From NCBI GenBank assembly GCA_013416795.1, contig RQSC01000062.1:99861-163860 (forward strand): a stretch of 64,000 bases of DNA, read 5' to 3'. A program made the translations under genes and the position numbers. Position 1 is the first letter of the stretch. Every line of letters starts with the position of its first letter. This document shows, piece after piece, positions 56,751 through 64,000 of the stretch. A model generated the notes under the pieces. The model was given only the letters and a program-made list of their open reading frames with translations, searched no databases and was not told the DNA's origin. This DNA is from Prasinococcaceae sp. CCMP 1430 (Eukaryota; Prasinodermophyta; Palmophyllophyceae; Prasinococcales; Prasinococcaceae).

Positions 56751-58081
56751 TCACATGCCAAAGGGCAGCGGGTACTGAGCGCGTGGCCCAGGCCCGAGTG
56801 CGAGCCGCATCGCGAGTCCGGCGACGACTGAAACGGCGACGGCAGTCAGCGCCTTCTTGAGGCCGCCTTTCTTCTTCTTCTTCTTGCCGCCCTCGAAGCC
56901 GCCGTATACGACGTCGATGGAGCTCTCCTCGACGCGTGCGCTGCCATCGGAGTACATGTCGAGGTCGAACGCCACAACGCCACAGTTGACCACCTTCGTG
57001 CTCTTGCCGATGAAGTCAGAGGATGCGGGTAGGTACGCCTTGAAGAATTCCCTGAAGACCAGCGAGTGTCCACCCACTACAACCACGTCCTCCGACCTCG
57101 ACATCGCCCACCTGACGAACTCTTCCAGGCGCCCCTTGCCGCTGCCAAAAAGCGCCTTGTTGCCGGTGTTGTCCTCGTGGCCCCACGTCTTGGGCATGGG
57201 CGTGCCGCTGGCGAGCAGAGGATCGGTGCGTGCAGGCGTGAGCGCGAGCGTGTCGATGTTGACGGAGATCTCTTGCATGGAGGACAGCACCTCCAGAGGG
57301 GCGTCGGCAGTGGCCTCCGGGCAGGCAAGGCACGCGGTGGAGATGGCGCGTCGCAGGTTGGACGCGCAGCGCACGGTGGACCTCGCGTCCGCATCGCCGC
57401 GCACGGCCTTCACGGCATCCAGCTGGCGTGCGGTGAGGCCCGCCGGCGGCCTTGCCACCCACTCGGCCAGCGCGCGCGCCTGTGCGATGCCTGTCGAGTT
57501 CAGGCCGCTGTCAAGCAGCACCGAGTCGCGCGTGGCGAATAGCAGCACCTCCTGGAGGAAGCCGTTGCCCACGCGCAGCAGAAAACCTGGAGGCATGAAG
57601 CCCTCTGCGCGCGTGTTTGGTAGTTTTGATGGGCGATGACGCGGGTGAGCACACGTGCTCACGTGGCAAAAGCACCGAGCGCGCTCGCGCTCGCGCTCGC
57701 GCGCTCAGAGGGGGTGGAGGGGTGACGCGCGCACGCACTGTTCCACATCTGGTTCCACGTGGACTCTCCGTGGCGGATGAAGACTATACGCTTGCGATAG
57801 AGGAGCCTCTCAGCCTGGTGTGGCGCGTCCGACACGCCCAGGAGCTTGTAGCGCTTATCAGAGCTGACTACCATCGCCATCAGGCCGTACGCGAGCATGG
57901 CGACCTTGCGCACCGCGTTGAGCGGCAGCACCACGGGCAGCGCGACGACGCCGCACTGTCCCGAGCGCACGCATCGCGTGGCCGAGCAGATCACAACAGC
58001 AGCACTGAACGCGCCGAACGCCGCCGCGCGCGCGCCTTCGGGCATATCGCCGGAGCGCAGCACGGCCAAGAGCGCCTCCAT
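56751..58081 (-). CDS. membrane-associated histidine phosphatase (phosphoglycerate mutase-like)
   Basis: Two exons (58081-57739 and 57604-56751; donor GTGCGT, CAG acceptor, phase 1; 398 aa). The first exon encodes hydrophobic segments (AAFGAFSAAVVICSA, VVALPVVLPLN, VAMLAYGLMAMVV) and ends in the catalytic motif KRIVFIRHGESTWNQMWN. The second has LDSGLNSTGIAQARALAEWV, SNLRRAISTACLAC (the second phosphate-pocket Arg), and GGHSLVFREFFKAY with the second catalytic His. It then has a Lys-rich stretch (GGKKKKKKGGLKKALT) and a C-terminal hydrophobic helix (VAVSVVAGLAMRLALG). It is thus a histidine-phosphatase superfamily member held in a membrane. This RHGESTWN...GF.P subfamily occurs in algae and other protists; the substrate is unknown. 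Confidence 0.78.
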
Positions 58082-58668
58082 CCCCGACCCCTCCTTCCTG
58101 CTGCTCGCCACCGCTCGGCGCGCCGGCTCGCTCCCACTACCTCCCGATCAAACGCGGCGCCGCGCTCCGCCGCTCCTGTCCCCCGCGCCCCGACTCTTCC
58201 AATCCCCCAATGCGCGTGGTGCAGCCGGCACCCCGCCGGGTGCGCGCCCTCTGGTCAGTCCCCCTCCCCCCTTCCCTTGACCTTCCCTCCCCACCCCCTT
58301 CCCCTACCTGGCACCTGCCCTTCAAGCCGCTGCAGCGCTGCTCGATGCCCGCACCAGGCTCGGTCGGTCAGCTGTGCACCCATCAGTCAGTCGCGCGCTG
58401 CTGCAGACGCTGCGGGGGCAACGCGGCGCCGAGTGGGGGAGAAATTGGACCCACAGTCGCCGCTGCGGCTTCTGGAACCGGCAGCTGTGAATCAAAGGCG
58501 GCGGGAAAAACCGGGAAAAAGCTCGCGAGCGCGGGCGATCGGTTGGCGCGTGCGCGGCACATCTCGCGCGCGCCGCGTGCCCCCGCTCCAACCCCCTCCC
58601 CTCCCTCTCCCTCGCTCTCCGTGTATCCTTTGAGCGCGTCTGGCGTCGGCGGCTTGGGAGGGGGCGCG
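58082..58668. promoter_or_regulatory. divergent histidine phosphatase / SPATS2-like upstream region
   Basis: 590 bases with strong pyrimidine tracts on the plus strand (58250-58310, CCCCTCCCCCCTTCCC) and at 58590-58625. The plus-strand frame is open from 58210 but reads Pro/Ser-rich sequence. No separate gene seen. Confidence 0.4.
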
Positions 58669-60141
58669 ATGGCATCGTCGGGGCTGCCCGAGGGCGCGAT
58701 GAACGCCGTGGAGCAGCTGCGCGCCGTCGCGCCCGCCGGCATGTCGCGCGACGCGCTGCTCAAGACGCTCATCAGCTGCGACTACGACCTGCAGCGCGCG
58801 GCCGACGCGCTGCTCGCCAACCCGGCGGGGGCGGCCGGCGACTGGGCGGACGTGGGAAAGCACGGCAAGACGGTGCAATCCGCGCCCGCGGTGAAGACGG
58901 CGCATGGGAAAGGGAAGAAGGGCAAAGGGGCGGCGCAGCAGGCAGAGAAGAAGAAGGTCCGCGCGCGGCGAGGCCCGCGTCGCCTCACCTCCACCCCCAC
59001 CCGCACCACGCGCACGACCTTCGCGGCGCTCAGGCCGCCTCTAACGCTCGTGAGAGGCAACGATCGCGCGCTGACCGGCACGCGCACCTACGTACAGCCG
59101 CAGGCAGTGCAAGACGCCGCCACGCGCCGCAAGGCCGCGCAGGCGGCAGTCGAAGGCTCCAAGGTTGCTCAGGCGTCCACGCCCAAGCCGGCAAATGGAA
59201 CCAAGAAGGCGCGCAACGCCGGTGGCAGCCCGAGCGCCAGAGGGAGCAGGGATGCTGGGGGCAGCAAGAGCACACCGTCATCGACCGCCGCGTCCGTGTC
59301 GAAGGCGGCGACGGCGCCTGCCACAGCTGGAAAGAAAGCGCGAGGGCCGCCGGCCGGACCGAACGCAGGCGTCGCGCCAGTGAAGTCCTCCTCACCGTAC
59401 GACGCGGCGGCGGCGTCTGCCGCTGCGGCGACGGACGCGGCTGTTCTGCGCGCGCGCGACGCGGCCGCATCAGCGCGTGCATTCATACTGGCGCAGTTCG
59501 CTCAGCTGCGCACGGCGATCGCGGCGCGTGAGGCAGCGCTTGTCGCGGCGGTTGACCACGTCGCAGCCACGGTGGAGCGGCAGCAGGCCGAGCAGGGGTC
59601 GCACCTCATCGCCCATGTGCGCTCCCTCGAGGCCAAGGAGGCTGTCGGCGAGCCCGTGTCGGTACCGGAGGAGATGCAGCGCGCGCAAACGAGCCATGCC
59701 GAGAGGCTGGAGATTGCCGGACGCTCCCTGGCACCGCAGGCGTTGATGTCGGGCTGGAACCCGCAGAGCCACGGCACTCTGCTCAAGGCGATCGAGCTGT
59801 ACGGCAGCGTGCAGATGCCTGGCGCTCCTTCGAGCGCTTACGCAGCACAGCCTGCCGCGCCCGCGCCTGCGCCTGCGCCTGCGCAGAGGAAGGCCCCGCC
59901 GCAGTTCGCGCCGTCGGCCCTCGCGACCAGTGGTGCGTACGGGCAATCGCTTGGCGTGGCGGTCGCAAAGACACTGGACGACCCGGCCATCCTCATGGTC
60001 GGAGGCAGCGGCGCGGCCGCATCGGCGGCTGCAGCGGGCAAGTTCGCTTCGCAGAAGGTCGCCAGCGGCAGCGATATAGACGAGGCGGGAAAGGCGGCCA
60101 TGGAGGCGGCTGCTAAGCAGCTTCGTGCGATGAAGGCCTGA
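58669..60141 (+). CDS. UBA-domain protein, SPATS2-like
   Basis: 490 aa if read through, 443 if an in-frame 141-base intron (58957-59097, GTCCGC...TACAG) is removed. That segment reads Arg/Thr-rich unlike its flanks, and removing it joins AEKKK to PQAVQDAATRRKAA. Residues about 8-55 form a UBA-like helix bundle (AVEQLRAVAPAGMSRDALLK, LISCDYDLQRAADALLAN), followed by DWADVGKHGK as in SPATS2/SPATS2L and GBF-interacting proteins. The middle is Ala/Lys/Ser-rich. A coiled coil (FILAQFAQLRTAIAAREAAL, VAAVDHVAATVERQQAEQG) near residue 275 matches the second SPATS2-type block. The C-terminus is Ala/Pro-rich with a final helix. Known relatives bind RNA or sit in stress granules; the role here is inferred. 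Confidence 0.65.
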   Translation: MASSGLPEGAMNAVEQLRAVAPAGMSRDALLKTLISCDYDLQRAADALLANPAGAAGDWADVGKHGKTVQSAPAVKTAHGKGKKGKGAAQQAEKKKVRARRGPRRLTSTPTRTTRTTFAALRPPLTLVRGNDRALTGTRTYVQPQAVQDAATRRKAAQAAVEGSKVAQASTPKPANGTKKARNAGGSPSARGSRDAGGSKSTPSSTAASVSKAATAPATAGKKARGPPAGPNAGVAPVKSSSPYDAAAASAAAATDAAVLRARDAAASARAFILAQFAQLRTAIAAREAALVAAVDHVAATVERQQAEQGSHLIAHVRSLEAKEAVGEPVSVPEEMQRAQTSHAERLEIAGRSLAPQALMSGWNPQSHGTLLKAIELYGSVQMPGAPSSAYAAQPAAPAPAPAPAQRKAPPQFAPSALATSGAYGQSLGVAVAKTLDDPAILMVGGSGAAASAAAAGKFASQKVASGSDIDEAGKAAMEAAAKQLRAMKA

Positions 60142-60217
60142 GCACAGCGGCGCCCAGGCCACGCCTTCGTGGGCTTCCGCCCGCGTGCGCGCAGACGTAT
60201 GCTCGAAGGGGATAATT

Positions 60218-60222
60218 TTACA
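60218..60222 (-). terminator. TGTAA poly(A) signal of PKA-R gene
   Basis: GAATGTAAAATTATCC on the minus strand, 31 bases after the stop codon. Confidence 0.5.
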
Positions 60223-60252
60223 TTCTACGCGCGACGTGCGAGTGCCCACCCT

Positions 60253-61987
60253 TTAGGCGGCCGCAATGGTCGCCAAGACCTCCTTGTATTGCTGCACGTT
60301 GCGCTGGAGGATGGCCTCGCATGGCCCGACAAGACGGCGGAAGCACTTGGCGTCCATTGCGATGACCACCACATCGGTGGTGGCCACCACCGACGCCGCG
60401 CGAGGCTTCTGAGTGAGCAGTGCCAGCTCCCCGAAGAAGTCACCCGGCTCGGAGTACTCCTTGACGATGATGGGATCGGAATCGGGGGTGTAAACCTCCG
60501 CCTTGGCCGTGCCCTCCTCGAGGATGTAGATCTTGTCGCCCGGCTCACCCTGCTTGATGATGGTGTCGCCAGCCTTGTAGGTCTCGGTGATGAGCGAGTC
60601 AGATATGCGCGCGCGCTCCGTGTCGCTCAGCTGTTGCAACAACGGGACGCGGCCGAGGAAGCCCTCGTGAAGCTTGCGCTTGCGATTCGTGTGGTCGCAC
60701 ACGTAGCCACGGAATGTGGCGCGATCGATGGCCCACAGCTTGACGTCCGTCTTGGCGATGACCGTCGCCGCACGCGGCGCGTTGTACATCAGTGCCAGGT
60801 TGCCGAACGACATGTCTTTCCCCGCCGTGAGCATGAGTCTTGGCTCGTCCCCGTCCTTGGACACGAAGACCTCGCACTCGTCACTGTCCACGATGTAAAA
60901 GTTGTCACCTTCCTCGCCCTGCTTAATGATTTCGGAGCCCGCGCTATGCGATACAGGGAAGACAGCGTCGCACAGCTCGCGCAGCAGGCGCTGGTCCAGG
61001 TCGCTGAAGAGGATGTTTTTCGACACAACCGCAAGGATGCGCTCGATCTCCTCTTCAGTCTTAGCTATCTTCTTCGGAGGAGGAATGTTTCCCTGCCGAA
61101 GGCCACCGCACTCGGCCGACACCGACCCGCGGCGATGGCGCGCATACGCGGGCGGGACGAAAGTCTCGTCTATCTCGCCGACGTCCTCGCCACCGTCTTC
61201 CTCCTCATCGTCGTCAAGCGGACAGTCCTCAGCCTCGGCGGCGACGGCAGCCTGCGCCTGTGTCAGGCCGTTGAGCATATTGGCAATGTACGACACAGGC
61301 TCGCTTGGGCGGTCCTCGAGCAGCTTGCTGCACATGCCCTCGAAAAGGTGGCCCACGGCGAGGGTCTCGTTGAGGTAGCTGTGCGTATCAGCGTCTGGCG
61401 CCGACACCGAGACCCCGAGCTTGCCCGTCGCGCCGCCACCGTTGCTGCCGGCTCCGAAGACTGCGGCCGCGTCCTCCGGATAGGTCTCCTTTAAGTACTT
61501 CATCATGTACCGCAGCGGGTGCTCAGGGCGCTCGCGGAAGCACTTCACCATGAGCGGCTTGAGCACGCGGTCCAAGCTCTTTGACTCGATGTATGCCTGC
61601 GTTGCGCGCGGCAGCGGCGGCGAAGCGTCCCTCCCTCGCGTCAGCTGCGACGCCGTGCGCACGCAGGCGCCTGCATGCTTTGCAAGGTGTGCGCACGCGC
61701 ACGCCCCAGGTGGCTCTGAGGAGGCCCAAGGAACAGGCACACGAACGGGCTCGCACAGCCGCGCTGGCCAGTGTCCGCCGGGGGCACACTGTGGCAAGGC
61801 GCAGCGGGCTGACTCGAGGCTCCAGAGAGGTCACACACTCGTGGAGGTGCGTCCACGCGGGTACATCGCGCGTGTTCCTCCTCCCCGCACTCCGCACCCG
61901 GCTTACGCTCACGCGCATGCGCGCGGGTGCACCCGTCCCTCCGTCTCCGCAAGGCTTCGCGCCCCTCACCTCGATCTCGTCAGCCAT
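60253..61987 (-). CDS. cAMP-dependent protein kinase regulatory subunit
   Basis: Two exons: a six-codon first exon (61987-61970, MADEIE) and 61596-60253; donor GTGAGG, CAG acceptor, phase 0; 453 aa. Residues about 1-110 hold two RIIa/DPY-30-like docking helices (DRVLKPLMVKCFRERPEHPL and HLFEGMCSKLLEDRPSEPVS). The inhibitor site RHRRGSVSAE follows near 150; its Ser makes it a phosphorylatable type II-like site. Two cyclic-nucleotide domains come next, with VFPVSHSAGSEIIKQGEEGD and FGNLALMYNAPRAATV (A), then TIIKQGEPGDKIYILEEGTA and FFGELALLTQKPRAASV (B). Both phosphate-binding cassettes keep the Glu/Arg or Asn/Arg pattern; cassette A has Asn (FGNLAL) where Glu is usual, so its nucleotide affinity may differ. 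It binds PKA catalytic subunits, often at cilia in algae. Confidence 0.88.
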
Positions 61988-62564
61988 GGTCTGCGCGGCC
62001 GTCACGCTTTGGCGCACGCGCCGCTCCGCGCGGCTGGGGGCCAACCCCAGCGTCGACCAGCGCACGTGTGGCGGCGCGGCGCGCCCCGCCGCGCCCCGCG
62101 CCCCACCTCCAGCGGCGCCGCGCCTCTTCGATGCTGGCTTCGGCGCCCCGTTGATTCGAACGCGCCCCGCCCCGGTTCCCCGACCGCTCGAGCGGCGCCG
62201 ACGCACGCACGCGCGCGGGGCCGCGGATTCCGCGGACGCAGCATGTGGCATGCGGGCTGGTTTTGGCCCAACCCTGATCCTAAAAACCACAACCTTTTTT
62301 TTTTTGCGCCCCTGACCAGTGCGGCTCACTCAAGGCGCACGGCGGCGCTGGCGCGTAGCGCGCTGCGCCGCGCGCCGCGGTGGGTCTCTGGTTGCTGGCG
62401 ACTCGGCACGGCACGGCAGCGGTGTATGCACGCGGCAGCAGGGCTGGCGTGCGCGGGGCGTGACGTTGCGCGGGCGCGCGGCTGCACGTTGCAAGCCCTC
62501 GAGAGGAGGTGAAAAAAAATGGGTTGCAAAATAGCTCGGCGCGCGGCCTGCCAAGGTCGCCGCG
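61988..62564. other. region between PKA-R start and uL4m 3' end
   Basis: 575 bases; both flanking genes are on the minus strand. Very GC-rich except for 62276-62310, where the plus strand reads CTAAAAACCACAACC followed by a T10 run. No gene seen. Confidence 0.4.
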
Positions 62565-63626
62565 CTAGGCGCTGCCGTCACCTCCGAGCGGCGCGCCTGT
62601 GGGAAACCCTTGCTCCTCCACGCTGCCGAGCGTGCCTGAATACTCCGCGTGCTTGGGGCGCCGTAGGATGGGGCGCGTGAGCCGCACCTGCACGTAGCGC
62701 AGCGCATCGGCCGACATGACGATGGTATCCGCTTTGACGACGTCGTAGGCGTTGATGCCCTGCGGAGGCATGATCTTCATGTACGGCACGTTGCGGCATG
62801 CCAGCACCAGTCCCTCAGAAGGCTCGGGGAGCTCGCCTGCCCAGCGGCCTGTGGAGGCGTCGTAAAATGCCTTCCCGTCCGCGTCCAGCTGCTGCATGAT
62901 GGGCGTGCGAGCGGCGAGGTCGTCCGTCTCGACGCCCGCCTCACTCTCGCGCCCGCCGCCCTTGGCACCGTCGGGCAGCGCACCGTCGATGAGCAGCAAC
63001 TTGTTGCCGCCCACACGCTCCATGAATTCCTTCGCCACCTTGGTCTTCACCTCGGGCGGTTCGAGGCTATCCACGATCAGCAGGCGCCCCTCTCGCCGCC
63101 GCTCGGAGAGCGCGACCTGCACGCCCAGACGCCGCACCTTCCTCGGCAGCGGGTACGACCAGTCCTTGGGGCGCGGTCCAAACATGGTGATGCCGCCGCG
63201 CATGTGCGGGCCGCGGTAATCGCCTTGGCGCGCGCGGCCCGTGCCCTTTTGCGGGTGCGGCTTCTTCTTTGTGCGGCGCAGCTCCCAGTACTTCTTCACC
63301 GATGCAGTGCCCGCGCGCCGCTTCGCCAGCTGCCACTTCGTCACGTTGTGCACTACGTCGATCATCAGCGGGCGGCCCCACACACGTTTGTCGAGCGCCG
63401 CACTGCCCACGACTTCGCCGTGCCAGTTGTGAACCGGGTGCGCACCCACGCGCTCCATGCGCTTTGAGCGCTCGCGTGGGTGCTTAGTCAGCGCGCGCTC
63501 GTCCTTCCGTTTGGTGCGGCCATGCTTCCCCTGGAACGAGTGCCGCCGCACAGGCGCCGCACCCTCTGCTTCCGCTGTCGCGACAACGGGCGCGCACGCC
63601 ACGCCGCGTGCCGCGAACGGCAACAT
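62565..63626 (-). CDS. MRPL4: mitochondrial large-subunit ribosomal protein uL4m
   Basis: 353 aa, intronless. An Ala-rich presequence (LPFAARGVACAPVVATAEAE) is followed by a Lys/Arg-rich linker and the uL4 fold. Landmarks are RPLMIDVVHNVTKWQLAKRR, KPHPQKGTGRARQGDYRGPH (the uL4 GTGRAR motif), RGGITMFGPRPKDWSYPLPR, VRRLGVQVALSERRREGRLL, and NVPYMKIMPPQGINAYDVVK. The KGTGRARQG-S/D-xRxP spelling with PRDWSY-like sequence is that of mitochondrial L4 rather than the plastid form. A Gly/Glu-rich insert lies between the two halves of the domain. The C-terminal 40 residues extend beyond the bacterial end. ATG at 63626. Confidence 0.88.
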   Translation of the reverse strand: MLPFAARGVACAPVVATAEAEGAAPVRRHSFQGKHGRTKRKDERALTKHPRERSKRMERVGAHPVHNWHGEVVGSAALDKRVWGRPLMIDVVHNVTKWQLAKRRAGTASVKKYWELRRTKKKPHPQKGTGRARQGDYRGPHMRGGITMFGPRPKDWSYPLPRKVRRLGVQVALSERRREGRLLIVDSLEPPEVKTKVAKEFMERVGGNKLLLIDGALPDGAKGGGRESEAGVETDDLAARTPIMQQLDADGKAFYDASTGRWAGELPEPSEGLVLACRNVPYMKIMPPQGINAYDVVKADTIVMSADALRYVQVRLTRPILRRPKHAEYSGTLGSVEEQGFPTGAPLGGDGSA

Positions 63627-64000
63627 GCCCGCGCATCGCGCCCCCAGCGCCCGCAGCGCTCGCAGCCCGCTGTCCGCGCTCCTGCTCCCCCCGGCCGCTG
63701 CGGCCGTCCTCGCCGCCCCACCGCCGATTGCCGCACCCCCGCCGCGAGCTCGCCCGCCGCGGGCGCTGTGGCGCGCCCTGCTGCGCCCGCGCCTGCCCTA
63801 AAGATGACGTTGGATGTTGCGGTTAAGGTTCACGTGGACGGATTTGATGTTTCCAAAGTGAAAGAGGGTTTCGCGAACGTCTGCGCGGGCGCGCGACACT
63901 GCGGGAGTGCTGCTTGGTCGAAAAGCATTCGGGCCGTAAGGCAGCCGCCAGGAGCCGCCGGCCGCCCGCTGCGCGCCGCACGTCGCGCGCCCGCGCCCGC
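63627..64000. other. uL4m upstream region and right edge of window
   Basis: 374 bases. After GC-rich leader, an AT-richer patch at 63795-63880 begins with ATG at 63804 on the plus strand and stays open to the window end (MTLDVAVKVHVDGFDVSKVK). It has no recognised family and may be non-coding, or the first exon of a divergent gene. Confidence 0.35.

Noticed and set aside
63457-63801. 114-codon plus-strand frame opposite the uL4m N-terminus
   Set aside because: Ala/Pro/Arg-rich antisense of a targeting peptide and its leader.

Overview
This is a GC-rich eukaryotic nuclear window. Protein-coding genes sit only tens to a few hundred bases apart and have zero to three introns, mostly short, usually with GTGCGT- or GTACGT-type donors. 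The gene content points to a green alga of prasinophyte grade. There is a chlorophyll b reductase (NYC1/NOL) homologue, the plant-type YbeY-HAD fusion, a ZIFL-like carrier and a mitochondrial-type RecA. Cilium-linked proteins (CCDC42/CFAP73, MORN4, PKA regulatory subunit, an Sfi1-like protein) and condensin II also occur. The species assignment is inference. Downstream of at least eight genes I see TGTAA, the polyadenylation signal known from green algae.

Layout, left to right. 0-8 kb: MFS carrier 5' end (-), SENP6/7-like SUMO protease (+), aldo-keto reductase (-), kelch protein (+). 8-18 kb: a large protein with repeated beta-type domains (-) that runs to a 20-N gap, the 3' part of a small gene (+), a low-complexity coiled-coil protein with a C-terminal hydrophobic segment (+), condensin-2 subunit H2 (+). 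18-25 kb: MORN4-like (-), Sfi1-like (+), RecA (-), CH-LysM protein (+). 25-32 kb: MYB/SANT protein (-), 110-N gap, NIT1 nitrilase (+), J-domain protein (-), flavodoxin with a novel C-terminal domain (+), HIT protein (-). 32-41 kb: S28 peptidase (+), secreted HExxH protein with 14 LNR modules and a poly-Lys tail (+), chlorophyll b reductase-like SDR (+), tail-anchored RING protein (+). 41-51 kb: 2-oxoglutarate dehydrogenase E1 (-), YbeY-HAD (+), kinesin (+), coiled-coil membrane protein (-), and an orphan first exon of CK2 alpha (-). 51-64 kb: NELF-C/D (+), CCDC42/CFAP73 (+), a polyglutamine protein (-), membrane histidine phosphatase (-), SPATS2-like UBA protein (+), PKA regulatory subunit (-), mitochondrial ribosomal protein uL4 (-).

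The genes form no operon. The dominant arrangement alternates divergent pairs sharing a short upstream region with convergent pairs whose stop codons lie about 40-250 bases apart. Functions are housekeeping (chromosome structure, transcription pausing, organelle metabolism and ribosome biogenesis) plus ciliary/cytoskeletal and secreted proteins. The points most worth follow-up are the CK2 alpha exon with no downstream exons, NELF-C/D in a plastid lineage, the CH-TM-LysM and flavodoxin fusions, the LNR metallopeptidase, and a NYC1-like enzyme with His in place of the catalytic Tyr. All calls come from reading translations by eye; no database search was run.
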